This document shows, one piece after another, positions 1 to 9,495 of a DNA stretch of 60,616 nt (position 1 is its first letter; each line of letters opens with the position of its first letter). The notes beneath the pieces are model-generated. The model did not search any database and was not told where the DNA came from. It saw nothing but the letters and a program-made list of their open reading frames with translations. Location of the stretch: positions 1 through 60,616 of the forward strand of contig NYTH01000042.1 of NCBI GenBank assembly GCA_002683405.1. The letters are read 5' to 3'. The stretch comes from Salinisphaeraceae bacterium (lineage in GTDB: Bacteria; Pseudomonadota; Gammaproteobacteria; Nevskiales; Salinisphaeraceae). Made by a program: the position numbers and the translations under genes.

Positions 1-97
1 CCACCGCTTCATCCACACTGCCGGCTACCAGCCCCTCTCCGGCCGGCACGCCGTACTGGGCGAACAGCTGCTTCGCCTGGTATTCATGAACATTCAT
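1..97 (-). CDS. sucC: Succinyl-CoA synthetase beta subunit, N-terminal fragment
   Basis: The complement strand from the ATG at 97 reads [20 protein letters not shown], the conserved N-terminus of the ADP-forming succinyl-CoA ligase beta subunit (ATP-grasp fold, TCA cycle). Only about 32 codons lie in the window; the rest is beyond the left edge. The gene is divergent from pilS. A sucC next to pilS-pilR is a Xanthomonadales-like arrangement, which helps place the organism. The upstream sequence shows only a weak purine-rich ribosome site. Confidence 0.9.
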   Translation of the reverse strand, partial: MNVHEYQAKQLFAQYGVPAGEGLVAGSVDEAV

Positions 98-282
98 TGC
101 ATAGTTTCCCGTCAGCGAAAAGCCAAGCGCGGGCCCGATTGCCGGCGCGAAAAGCGGGCTGCATTGTGGCGAATGAACCCGTGAAAATAAAGCGTGCAGG
201 CTGCGCTCAGGCCGTTTTTGCGCGCCCAGTCATATAAAGTAGGGAAAAGCCCGAACGATTTATCGACACGTAGACAATAGCA

Positions 283-510
283 GTGATCTTGCGCGCACTC
301 ATCTTGCTGGCCGTCGTGGGCCTGGCCTGGTACGTCTGGCAGCGAATGGCCCGGCCAGCAGCCGGCCGGGCTGACCCCGGCAAGCGGCCCGAGAGCTTCG
401 AACGCATGGTCGAATGCCGGCACTGCGGCGTCCACGTGCCGGCAGACCAGGCGGTGACGGACAGCCGGTCCCGGTCCTACTGCTGCGCGGCCCATGTCGA
501 CCGGGACTGA
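283..510 (+). CDS. PP0621-like small membrane-anchored CxxC protein
   Basis: A 75-residue protein starting at GTG 283. Residues 1-20 form one hydrophobic segment (ILRALILLAVVGLAWYVW). The C-terminal half carries CRHCG and YCCAAH, a CxxC...CC/H pattern that could bind a metal. Small proteins of this shape often lie directly 5' of pilS in pseudomonads and relatives, where they are called PP0621-like. It overlaps pilS by 17 bp, so the two are probably co-translated. Its function is unknown; a role near the PilS sensor is inference from position only. Confidence 0.7.
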   Translation: MILRALILLAVVGLAWYVWQRMARPAAGRADPGKRPESFERMVECRHCGVHVPADQAVTDSRSRSYCCAAHVDRD

Positions 511-2175
511 CAGCCCGACCGCCTTCCGATTGAACGGGGCGAACGGCCACGCCGCCCCGCCGCGCCGCAGCAGCGACGACTGGGTGGCCCTGCGCACCTT
601 CCACCTGTACCGCTGCGCCGTGGCCGCCGCGCTGTTCGGCCTGTTCGCCACGGGCTTTCACGACAACGTCTTCGATCTGCGCTGGCCCGGCCTGTTCGGC
701 CTGATCTGCATTGTCTATCTGCTGCACTGCCTGCCCTGCGCCGTGGCCATCGGTCGCCGCTGGCTGAACGTTACGCTGCTGACCCAGGCGTTCGTGGGGG
801 CGGATATTGCCGCCGTGGCCGGGCTGTTTCTCTCCACGGCGGGCGTGCAGGAGGGCCTGGGCGTGCTGCTTATCGCGCCGATTGCGGCGACCGGCTTGCT
901 GCTCTCTCGCCGGCTGGCGGCCTTCAACGCGGCTGCGGCCAGTATGGCGGTGCTGGTCAGCGAGTTCATGCGCCATCTGCTGCAGCAGACCGACGCCGAG
1001 TACCTGCAGGCCGGCCTGCTGGGCATGCTGTTCTTCCTGGTTTCGCTCACCGCCTTCGCGCTGGCCAGCCGCTCGCGCGCCCACGCCGCGCTGGCCGAGG
1101 AGCGCAAGGGCGAGCTGGACGATCTGTCCGCGCTGAACGAGCGCATCATCCAGCAGGTGCAGGTGGGCCTGATGGTGCTGGACAACGAATCGCGCGTGCG
1201 CATGCTCAATCAGGCCGCCCGCAAGATGCTGGGCATTGGCCCGGACGCGCTGGACAGCCGGCTCATGTCGTCCTCGCCGCAGCTGGCCTGGGCGCTGGAG
1301 GCCTGGAAGCTGTCGCCCACGCTGCCGCCGGAACCCATGGGCACCGGGCCCCGGCTGATTCTGCCGAAGTTCTCGCGCCTGGGCAGTGGCGAGCATTCTC
1401 CCGTGCTGGTGTTTCTGGAAGACGCCCGCCGCGCCGGCGAGCAGGCGCAGCAGATGAAGCTGGCGTCGCTGGGCCGGCTGACGGCCAGCATCGCCCACGA
1501 AATCCGCAACCCGCTGTCGGCCATCAGCCATGCCGGGCAACTGCTGGAGGAATCCGAGCACCTGGACGACGCCGACCGGCGCATGCTGAACATCGTGCAC
1601 CGCCATACTCGGCGCATCGACGACATCATCAAGGGCATTCTGGGCCTGTCGCGCCGCGGCGATACGGTGGCCCTGCACCTGAATCTCAGCGAATGGCTGC
1701 CCGCGGTGGTAGAGGATTACGCCCAGGGCAAGCGCGGCGCGCTGGCCATTGATTTCAGCGCCATTCCGGCCGACTTCAGCGTGCTGATGGACCCCAACCA
1801 CCTGCAGCAGATTCTCTACAACCTCTGGGACAACGCCGACCGCCACGCCCGCATGGACGACCGCGAGCTGCGCATCGAAATGGTCGCCGGCACCGAGGAC
1901 GACACCGACTACCTCATTGTGGCCGACAACGGCCCCGGCATTCGCGGCGCCGCCGCCAGCAGCGTCATGGAGCCATTCTACACCACCAGGAACGACGGCA
2001 CCGGCCTGGGCCTGTACATCGTGCAGGGCCTTTGTGAATGCAATAACGTATCCTTGGATCTTGTCCCCCCGGGTGAAGGGCTCCCGAAAGCCGGCGCGCA
2101 ATTCCGCCTGCTTTTCCTCGCACCCGGTGAATCTGTCCCACAACCTGAACTTACCGACATGCCGGCACCGTCCCA

Positions 2176-2179
<4 letters not shown>
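494..2179 (+). CDS. pilS: Type IV pilus sensor histidine kinase PilS
   Basis: A 561-residue membrane histidine kinase that phosphorylates PilR to control pilin transcription. Residues ~35-200 hold about six hydrophobic segments. They are followed by a PAS-like region and an H-box SIAHEIRNPLSAISH with the phospho-accepting His near residue 335. N, G1 (ADNGPGIRG) and G2 (GTGLGLYIVQ) boxes of the HATPase domain follow. The adjacent response regulator starts within its last codon (ATGA overlap at 2176), the expected operon layout. Length and domain order are normal for PilS. Confidence 0.95.
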
Positions 2180-3573
<1,394 letters not shown>

Positions 3574-3650
3574 CGGCAGGCCAAACTACAAAAACCTCAA
3601 CTACCGCTGCCCTGCCCCGTTCATCTTTCAATCCGCCCAACTACAATCCG

Positions 3651-4229
3651 CGCATCCTGAGCTTGGCGAAAGAAGCTTGTCGATGGAAGCCTGTCGAAGG
3701 AAACCTAACAAAGAGGACCGTTCGCCCTGAGCTTGTCGAAGGGCGCCCCTCAAACACTCTTACCGTTCACCACCCAATCATCCTGAGCCCGCCGAAGGAA
3801 GCTTGTCGAAGGGCGCACTTCATATATTTCTCCCGTTCACCCTGAGCCCGTCGAAGGGTGTCCCTCGAAAGCCACCAACGCCGGACACCCGCCATATCGA
3901 AACCCGCAGCCTGCGTTCAGCTCGGACTTCGACAAGCTCAGCCCGAACGGGTCGGTGGTGAGCCGTACATGTCCGATCAACCGCTCATCCTTACAATCCG
4001 CTCGCCCTGAGCCTGTCGAAGGGCGCCCCTCATACACTTTTACCGTTCACCACCCGCTTATCCTGGGCTTGTCGAAGGAAGCCGGTCGAAGGGCCTCTGC
4101 CAAATAAGGCCGTTCGCCACCCGCGCATCCTGAGCCTGTCGAAGGAAGCCTGTCGAAGGAAGCCTCGCCCGAAGAAAAACCGTTCACCCTGAGCCTGTCG
4201 AAGGGTGCCTGTCGAACGAAGCCAACGCC
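3651..4229. repeat. Array of CCTGAGC(C/T)TGTCGAAGG repeats (REP-like), array A
   Basis: This gene-free stretch between pilR and the nucleotidyltransferase gene is built from more than ten copies or part copies of CCTGAGCCTGTCGAAGG. Many are preceded by CCGTTC(G/A)CC and followed by GAAGCTTGTCGAAGG. One copy, at about 3927-3951, is in the opposite orientation (GACTTCGACAAGCTCAGCCC). Spacers vary and contain odd half-copies, as in decaying or recombining REP-type intergenic arrays. The short ORFs found here are only repeat translations. The same family recurs at 14462-14700 and 17604-18026. Confidence 0.9.
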
Positions 4230-4293
4230 CCCAACCCAGCATCCAACCAGCTTGTTATCATCAAGCCTGTTGAATATCCGGGCATCATCCGCA

Positions 4294-4689
4294 ATGAACC
4301 CCGACGTCGAAAAAATAAGACACGCCCTGGAGCCAGAAGCCGACATCATTCTGGCCATGGTCTACGGTTCCCTGGCCAGTGAGCAGACGCACCCGGAAAG
4401 CGATGCTGATGTCGCCGTGCTTGCCAGCGCGCCCTTAACCACCCGGCGCCGAGCCCAACTCATCGAAAAAATCACCCTGGCAACGGGCCGGCCCGTTGAT
4501 CTGATTGACTTCCGAACCGCAGGACTACCCGTACTGCAATCCATCCACACGGGCGGCAAGCTGATCTTCACGAAGAACGACGCCGCCCAGGGCGAGCTGC
4601 TGTCCCGGTATCTCATTGACCGCGCCAACTTCGGCCCCTACCGCGAACGCATTCTGGACGAGCGCCGGCAGGCATGGATCAACGCCTGA
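4294..4689 (+). CDS. mntA: MntA-type nucleotidyltransferase antitoxin (MNT domain)
   Basis: A 131-residue minimal nucleotidyltransferase. The signature GSLASEQTHPESDAD near residue 28 is a GS-x10-DxD motif, the hallmark of MntA antitoxins that AMPylate and silence the HEPN toxin HepT. A longer reading frame begins at 4252, but ATG 4294 (MNPDVEKIRHALEP) fits the family N-terminus. A HepT-like start (MDQRLIKEKLESLRP) overlaps its 3' end at 4674 but is broken after about 15 codons. This antitoxin therefore appears to be an orphan left beside a dead toxin gene. Confidence 0.85.
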   Translation: MNPDVEKIRHALEPEADIILAMVYGSLASEQTHPESDADVAVLASAPLTTRRRAQLIEKITLATGRPVDLIDFRTAGLPVLQSIHTGGKLIFTKNDAAQGELLSRYLIDRANFGPYRERILDERRQAWINA

Positions 4690-4835
4690 TCAAGGAAAAG
4701 CTTGAGTCGCTACGGCCCGTAGCCGCTTCACCAACCTGGCCCCACCGCAGCCCGCATCGACTCACGACACCCGCCCGGCAACGCCCACCCGCCAAAACCT
4801 TGACGCCGCGTCACCTTTGGAGTGACGAAACCTGA
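4674..4835 (+). pseudogene. hepT: Truncated HepT (HEPN/DUF86) toxin remnant
   Basis: ATG 4674 lies inside the 3' end of mntA, the normal mntA-hepT overlap. It encodes MDQRLIKEKLESLRP, typical of HepT N-termini. After about residue 15 the similarity stops and the frame continues into a low-complexity proline/arginine stretch, ending at TGA 4833. The HEPN helices and catalytic R-x4-6-H motif are absent, so no RNase/toxin activity is expected. The breakpoint is near 4716, and the remainder was apparently deleted up to the pilA upstream region. Confidence 0.7.
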
Positions 4836-4856
4836 CGCGCCACGTCACATTCTGAC
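4801..4856 (+). promoter_or_regulatory. Cluster of TGAC/GTCA half-sites upstream of the pilA promoter (candidate PilR sites)
   Basis: Six TGACG/TGACC or GTCAC elements sit within 56 bp (TGACG 4801, GTCAC 4810, GTGACG 4822, CTGACG 4832, CGTCAC 4843, CTGACC 4852). The cluster ends about 90 bp before the sigma-54 promoter, a usual activator distance. PilR as the binder is inference from position and from PilR's known role. An A/T run at 4897-4918 (TATTTATTTATTTATTTTTC) lies between cluster and promoter and could bend DNA or bind IHF. Confidence 0.5.
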
Positions 4857-4943
4857 CGCCACAGCCGCCGGCCTGGCGGCATCGCGCCACACCAAGAATA
4901 TTTATTTATTTATTTTTCAGTAACTTGAAAATACTGGCACGGC

Positions 4944-4958
4944 TGGCACAGCGGTTGC
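4944..4958 (+). promoter_or_regulatory. Sigma-54 (RpoN) promoter of pilA
   Basis: TGGCAC-N5-TTGC matches the -24/-12 consensus exactly, with GG (4945-4946) and GC (4957-4958) separated by 10 bp. Transcription would start near 4970, leaving a leader of about 60 nt before pilA. Such a promoter is established for PilS/PilR-controlled pilin genes. Confidence 0.88.
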
Positions 4959-5030
4959 GTTAATCCCCTCAGGCTTACCTCAATCGTACAGCCCATCAAG
5001 GCAACAACTTCATATCCAGGAGAACTTCAA

Positions 5031-5513
5031 ATGATGAAGAAACAGCAAGGCTTCACCCTCATCGAACTGATGATCGTGGTCGCCATCATCGGCATTCTGG
5101 CCGCCATCGCTATTCCGGCTTATCAGGATTATATTAAGCGTTCAAAAATGAGCGAAGTAATGGCCTTCGCTGGAACTGCCAAAACTGCAGTGACTGAATC
5201 TTTTCAGTCGACTGGAGCACTTCCTGCTGACAACCAAGCTGCTGGGCTGGATACAACTGCAGCTGATATCGACTCGACCTACGTCGAGAGTGTTACGGTC
5301 ACCGATGGCGTCATTGCTGTAGCTGTTCAGGGAACTGGAGATTCCGATCTTGATGGCGCTACCGTGACGTTCTCCCCTGTCCAATCTGATGGCACTACTG
5401 CTGTGGCCGCTAATTACGAAGGCTCAATCAATTGGGCCTGCACCGTGAATGCAGCAGACGTAGCGAAATTCTTTCCGCCGAACTGCAGGACCACTACCCC
5501 TTCTTCCTCATAA
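5031..5513 (+). CDS. pilA: Type IV major pilin PilA
   Basis: A 160-residue type IVa prepilin. It has the short leader MMKKQQG followed by [20 protein letters not shown], with cleavage between G and F by PilD and Glu at mature position 5. The C-terminal pair C...C ([18 protein letters not shown]) would form the D-region disulfide loop. A purine-rich GGAG site precedes the ATG. The part coding the variable head is richer in A/T than the surrounding genes, while the N-terminal helix is conserved, as in pilins that diversify or exchange their heads. A terminator follows at 5583. Confidence 0.95.
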   Translation: MMKKQQGFTLIELMIVVAIIGILAAIAIPAYQDYIKRSKMSEVMAFAGTAKTAVTESFQSTGALPADNQAAGLDTTAADIDSTYVESVTVTDGVIAVAVQGTGDSDLDGATVTFSPVQSDGTTAVAANYEGSINWACTVNAADVAKFFPPNCRTTTPSSS

Positions 5514-5535
5514 AAGGGAATAAATGGGGTCGGAT

Positions 5536-5557
5536 AAATGGGGTCAGAGTAGATTTT
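5536..5557 (-). repeat. 22-nt boundary motif, inverted variant copy
   Basis: On the minus strand this reads as a variant of the motif with core CTACTCTGACCCCATTT. It is inverted relative to the copies at 7146, 9087 and 9947. A second partial ATAAATGGGGTC lies directly 5' at 5520. It marks the left edge of the accessory block between pilA and pilB. Confidence 0.65.
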
Positions 5558-5582
5558 CTCTCCCCATAACCTGACCAAACTG

Positions 5583-5608
5583 GCCCCGGCACTCGCCGGG
5601 GCTTTTTT
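5583..5608 (+). terminator. Rho-independent terminator of pilA
   Basis: A perfect 8-bp stem GCCCCGGC/GCCGGGGC around the loop ACTC is followed by six T residues. It ends the monocistronic pilA transcript. Confidence 0.9.
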
Positions 5609-5776
5609 GTGGGTGAAGAGACAGCGCGAGCAATCAGACACACGTCGCAAGAATTGACTGCCCGGCCATACCTCGCCTGGTTATTCGCCCCTGTTCGGCC
5701 GCTGCATAGCGGTGGCTAAAAATGAACGCCGAATCAACCTATACTTGACTTAACAACATTATTGCCGGGTGCCGCC

Positions 5777-6001
5777 ATGGCCTCCACGACCGACAAGATC
5801 ACCGAGCAACTGCACAGAAAGATAGACGCGCTCTCTCCGCAACGTCGGCGAGGTCTTTTAGCGCTGATTGAAAGCTTTGAGGGTGACGATCAGGCCATCG
5901 AGGATATCGACCCACGCGACTCACTGCGCCAGGCGCTCATGGAAGTCGAGGCCGGCGAATCCCGGTCTGTAAATGAACTCTGGAACCGGATTGGACTGTG
6001 A
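5777..6001 (+). CDS. Putative antitoxin of a RelE-type toxin-antitoxin pair
   Basis: A 74-residue acidic protein (MASTTDKITEQLHRKIDALS...) starting at ATG 5777; a TTG at 5762 is an alternative. It overlaps the downstream RelE-like gene by 4 bp (GTGA), the usual antitoxin-toxin coupling. The C-terminal part (ALMEVEAGESRSVNELWNRI) resembles the toxin-binding tails of small antitoxins. I do not recognise a standard DNA-binding fold, so the assignment rests mainly on pairing. A TTGACT -35-like element lies about 25 bp upstream. Confidence 0.65.
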   Translation: MASTTDKITEQLHRKIDALSPQRRRGLLALIESFEGDDQAIEDIDPRDSLRQALMEVEAGESRSVNELWNRIGL

Positions 6002-6342
6002 TTCGCCGCGTTGAAGCGGCGCCAGTCTTCGAGCGGGATCTCAAGCGCCTGGCCCGGCGCTACCGGCATATCCGCCAGGACCTCGAACCCCTGATCGAAC
6101 AACTTGAAAACGGCCAGACGCCTGGCGATCAAATCTCAGGCCTGGACTATCCCGTTTACAAGGTGCGGCTGAAAAATACCGACGCCAGGCGGGGCAAAAG
6201 TGGCGGCTACAGAGTCATCTACTACTGGGCGTTATACGATCGGACCGTCCTGCTGGCCATCTACTCCAAGTCGGACCAGGGTGATATCTCTGACCAGGAA
6301 ATTCTGACTATCTTGAACGAACACAACGGCCACAACGGCTAA
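5998..6342 (+). CDS. RelE/ParE-superfamily toxin
   Basis: A 114-residue protein, GTG start at 5998 overlapping its partner's stop. The small basic fold has FERDLKRLARRYRHIRQDL at the N-terminus and KSGGYRVIYYW in the central strand. That G-x-R-x-(I/L)-Y-Y pattern is typical of RelE/HigB-like mRNA interferases. The C-terminal helix ends in LTILNEH. Ribosome-dependent mRNA cleavage is expected from the family but not shown here. It is the first module in the accessory block between pilA and pilB. Confidence 0.8.
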   Translation: MIRRVEAAPVFERDLKRLARRYRHIRQDLEPLIEQLENGQTPGDQISGLDYPVYKVRLKNTDARRGKSGGYRVIYYWALYDRTVLLAIYSKSDQGDISDQEILTILNEHNGHNG

Positions 6343-6377
6343 AACTCGCACAGCTGACCGGTCTTTTTTCATCCCGC

Positions 6378-7067
6378 TTAATCAAGCTTCTTCGGCCGCC
6401 CTCGCTTGGCAGGCCTGACGCGGCGTTGCGTCAGCGCCTCTACTTCGTCCTTGAAACGATCATTGCCGAGTACGAGGTTGGACTGAACCGCGCTGCGTAT
6501 GGTGCGACAGGTAGTCGGGTCTACAGCCTGGTCAAAAAGGGCTCGATACGCTCGACAACGGGCTTCGGCGTTGCCGCCAAGCGCCTTGTATTCGTCATGT
6601 GGAGTGAGTAGGTCGCTCGACTCGCCACCTGCATTCGATCTGAAACTCGACCACGAATAATCGCCGGGCTGCTCGACCATACCCGCGCGAACCGGATTGA
6701 GTTCGATGTACCGGGAACAGGCGAGAAAATACCGGTGGTCCTGGACCAGGGCCGATTTATAACGCCCTTCCCACAGCGTGCCCGTGCGCTGGTAGCAGTG
6801 GTTGAAGTACCGAACGTAGCGGCGACCCAGCGTCTGCATCATCCCGCTCACGGCCTGGTCGGCCTCTGGTGTGACCAACAGGTGGACATGATTGGTCATT
6901 AACACATAGGCATGAACCGCGACCGCGCTTGCGCGGGCCGCCTCGGCCAGCCATTCCAGGTAGGCGCGAAAGTCCGCATCGGCAACGAAACAGGCCTGGC
7001 GATTATTACCCCGCTGGACGACGTGCTGGGCAATGCCGGCGGGGCAGAGGCGGGGGCGGCGTGACAT
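6378..7067 (-). CDS. REP-associated tyrosine transposase (RAYT, Y1_Tnp family)
   Basis: A 229-residue single-strand DNA transposase of the IS200/IS605-like RAYT group. It has AGIAQHVVQRGNNRQACF, the HUH pair in YVLMTNHVHLLV, and the tyrosine-rich GRRYVRYFNHCYQRTGTLWE. A longer frame begins at 7118, but ATG 7067 (MSRRPRLCPAG) is preceded by GGAAGG and fits the family start. RAYTs are known to mobilise REP/REPIN repeats, and this one sits beside copies of the 22-nt motif (7146 and inverted 5536). The catalytic residues look intact. Confidence 0.9.
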   Translation of the reverse strand: MSRRPRLCPAGIAQHVVQRGNNRQACFVADADFRAYLEWLAEAARASAVAVHAYVLMTNHVHLLVTPEADQAVSGMMQTLGRRYVRYFNHCYQRTGTLWEGRYKSALVQDHRYFLACSRYIELNPVRAGMVEQPGDYSWSSFRSNAGGESSDLLTPHDEYKALGGNAEARCRAYRALFDQAVDPTTCRTIRSAVQSNLVLGNDRFKDEVEALTQRRVRPAKRGRPKKLD

Positions 7068-7145
7068 GCGAAACCTTCCAGGGCTTAGGGGTGGTGCGAG
7101 CCGAAAGCGCGGATACAAGCAGTATAACCGCCCCTGGAAGCAATG

Positions 7146-7167
7146 AAATTTTACTCTGACCCCAATT
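7146..7167 (+). repeat. 22-nt boundary motif, copy between the RAYT and DCC-HTTM genes
   Basis: AAA followed by TTTTACTCTGACCCCAATT. The same string occurs in the same orientation at 9087 and 9947. It lies 79 bp upstream of the RAYT start codon. It is probably the end or repeat substrate of this RAYT type, but that link is inference from proximity. Confidence 0.85.
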
Positions 7168-7256
7168 GAGAGATCGATTAAGGCAAATACGACCTCGGAC
7201 GAAATCCCATGGCTTATCCTGCCACGGGTCGCCGCGTCCAGCGCCTGATCAACAGG

Positions 7257-9008
7257 TTAATTATTGCGAGCGCAGGGCTTGGGGTCTTTCAGATTTACTG
7301 GCGTGAAGTGAAGCCAGGACCGTATCCAGCGCGCGTGCAACGTGTTGGCAAAAGAGTCGCGGAGATCGCTTTGAGTTATGCCTTCGTAATAAACGCCGTT
7401 GCGACGGTAGCTCACGCGTGTCGCTGCATCAGCTCGCTCCATACGGTTGAGAAAGTCGTACCAGGTCAGCCGTAAATCGCTCTGTTTCACGAACTTGAAG
7501 TACCCGACGCCACCGGGCTCCACGATTTCCACGGTGTCTTTCAGATAGCCGAAAGGCCGCGGAGCCCACGGGAGCACGAGGTGGTTGCCGGTGCCCCCCT
7601 CCAGGCGCAAGTTGGCGAACATATTGATGGACTGCGCGGTCTTCAGGCCGAGATAAGGCGCGAAGCCGTTGAACATGAACAGCGCCAGCAGTATCCAGCC
7701 CCAAACGGGCGTTCGTGTGACTGCCACCGGATGGGCCTGAACGGATTCCGGCGCCTGGCCACTGGCATAGACGGCCCACAGTAAAAGTACTGGAAACAAC
7801 AACCACAGCAGCCCGAACTGATCAAAGGCCTTTACATGCGCCAGACAGGCCAGGAGCACGACCCACAGGAGTAGCAGCGCCACCCCCAGCGCTCGCCTGC
7901 TTAGTCCCAACCAAGCATTGATGCGACGATTGCCGGCCAGTTGCGCGTGGGCGAAAGGCGGCAGAAAAAGGCAGTGCAGCGCGATGGATAGCGTGGAGAA
8001 CGGGGCATACATGGCGTAGCCGCTAAGCGCCAGTAGGGAATGGAAAGCGATACCCAGGAAGATGCCGAGGTTGCGGCTCGCCGGCACCAGCAAGCAGAGC
8101 GCGATTACGGTCTCCACAACGAGGGTGCCGTATATGGACGCTAATTGAATCCATTCGAAATGGATGAGCGCGCCCGCGAAGGGAACTTGCTCCAGCAGGG
8201 TGACCGCGCAACTGACCTCCGGGTTCAGAAAATCCTTGTTGAGTTTGTGAAATACCCCGAAGAAATACATACCCAGCAGCAGCCATCGGCCTGCCGGCGC
8301 GAAGCGCTGCACGAACCAGGCCCAGGATTCCCCACGAATCCAGCTCTCCAGCCCTGCAACAAGCACGCCCAGGACGAAGAAATTCTTGATGAGGGTATGG
8401 TTCGAGAAAATGGGCGCATGCAGGACGCCGTCCACCGCGAGAGTTACGATTAGCGCCAGGAACAACCGCCGAGACAGCGGAAATAACGCCAGCAGCGCGC
8501 CGAACAACCCGGCGAGGTAGCTTGTCGGGTAAAGGGCGACCCCGTAGGAGAATATGTAGATCAGCAGATGCAGGAAGCCGAACAGGCCGAAGGCGAAGAA
8601 GAAGAAGCCGTGCGGCGACTTCCGCCACCCTTTCTCGGATTCCAGTGCACGCCTGCCGAGACAGATCAGCACCGCGGCTCGGCCCATGCGCAGTAGCGGG
8701 TACAGCAGCGTGGCACTGGATGGGCGCGACATGAGCCAGGCTACAAAGGCGTTGAAACGGGTACTCGGCGTAGAGAGCAGCGACAGCAGGTGCATGGCGC
8801 GCGCGCCGGCATACAGCTCACCACGGTATTCAACGAGCATGCCCTTGTCCGGCGCGTACCCCTGGGCCGCAAAATGTTTTCGAGCCGCGGGGTCCCGTCG
8901 CAGATCAACCAACTCCGGCTTTCCGGCATGAGCCTGAAGCCGAAGGTAGCGTGCGTAGCGTGAGCAAAACGGGCAGTCCCCGTCGTAATAAATACGGATG
9001 GCGGCCAA
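7257..9008 (-). CDS. DCC thiol-disulfide oxidoreductase fused to an HTTM-like membrane domain
   Basis: About 583 residues from TTG 9008, which follows a strong GGGGAGAGGGG ribosome site; a GTG at 9029 is a weaker start. Residues 1-110 are a DCC/DUF393 thioredoxin-like domain with the CxxC in IYYDGDCPFCSRYARYLRL. The remainder has ten or more hydrophobic segments and the motif MYFFGVFHKLNKDFLNPE, typical of HTTM (vitamin K-dependent carboxylase-like) membrane proteins. A soluble C-terminal tail of about 100 residues follows. The two domains are more often separate neighbouring genes. The substrate is unknown; membrane redox chemistry is inference. Confidence 0.75.
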   Translation of the reverse strand: MAAIRIYYDGDCPFCSRYARYLRLQAHAGKPELVDLRRDPAARKHFAAQGYAPDKGMLVEYRGELYAGARAMHLLSLLSTPSTRFNAFVAWLMSRPSSATLLYPLLRMGRAAVLICLGRRALESEKGWRKSPHGFFFFAFGLFGFLHLLIYIFSYGVALYPTSYLAGLFGALLALFPLSRRLFLALIVTLAVDGVLHAPIFSNHTLIKNFFVLGVLVAGLESWIRGESWAWFVQRFAPAGRWLLLGMYFFGVFHKLNKDFLNPEVSCAVTLLEQVPFAGALIHFEWIQLASIYGTLVVETVIALCLLVPASRNLGIFLGIAFHSLLALSGYAMYAPFSTLSIALHCLFLPPFAHAQLAGNRRINAWLGLSRRALGVALLLLWVVLLACLAHVKAFDQFGLLWLLFPVLLLWAVYASGQAPESVQAHPVAVTRTPVWGWILLALFMFNGFAPYLGLKTAQSINMFANLRLEGGTGNHLVLPWAPRPFGYLKDTVEIVEPGGVGYFKFVKQSDLRLTWYDFLNRMERADAATRVSYRRNGVYYEGITQSDLRDSFANTLHARWIRSWLHFTPVNLKDPKPCARNN

Positions 9009-9086
9009 TGTCCCCTCTCCCCTTCTCACGACGACCGGCGTCCCGCTTCAGACCACGCGGCGCCATCATGCAAACATGCAGCAATG

Positions 9087-9108
9087 AAATTTTACTCTGA
9101 CCCCAATT
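9087..9108 (+). repeat. 22-nt boundary motif, copy between DCC-HTTM and vapBC
   Basis: Identical to the 7146 copy over all 22 nt, and also preceded by GCAATG. It lies between the 5' end of the DCC-HTTM gene and the 3' end of vapC. Confidence 0.9.
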
Positions 9109-9117
9109 AAGAGACGC

Positions 9118-9495
9118 CTACGGACCGAACCGCTTCGACTCCAGCTCCTTGATGCATTTGAAGTGCTTGGTATTCCCGCTGAGAAGTGTTTCGCCCTGCT
9201 CAACAGCCGTCGCAGCGACGAGCGCGTCGGCCACGCCGATTGCGTGCGACAACGCGTATTCCTCGATGTAAATCGACGCTCTGTGGCCGATGTTTTCGGT
9301 GAGTGGACGGGTTGAAAAGCCGAAATCGCGGAGAAAAGCCTTGATGAGCCGGCTTTCGCTTCGATCGCGGGCGCCCTGTAGCAACTCCATGTAAGTCACC
9401 AGGGAAATGCTTCTGGCGTCCTCCGAATCAACGGCGTCAGCCGCTTTACGGTTGCCGCGCAGCAGCCAGATGAGCACGTCGGTATCAAAGATCAT
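9118..9495 (-). CDS. vapC: VapC-type PIN-domain toxin
   Basis: A 125-residue PIN ribonuclease starting at MIFDTDVLIWLLRGN (ATG 9495). The acidic PIN residues are visible: D4/D6 at the N-terminus, E in YMELLQGAR, D in AIGVADALVAATA, followed by LSGNTKHFKCI. It overlaps the antitoxin gene by 11 bp. VapC toxins cleave specific tRNA or rRNA loops; the target here cannot be predicted. The stop codon lies only 10 bp from the boundary motif at 9087-9108. Confidence 0.88.
   Translation of the reverse strand: MIFDTDVLIWLLRGNRKAADAVDSEDARSISLVTYMELLQGARDRSESRLIKAFLRDFGFSTRPLTENIGHRASIYIEEYALSHAIGVADALVAATAVEQGETLLSGNTKHFKCIKELESKRFGP

Noticed and set aside
3651-4242. Possible CRISPR array because of regular repeats
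   Set aside because: Repeat spacing is irregular, units occur in both orientations and spacers are not of uniform length; no cas genes are near.
7209-7475. Plus-strand frame of 88 codons after the 22-nt motif
   Set aside because: It is antisense to the 3' end of the DCC-HTTM gene and has no motif.
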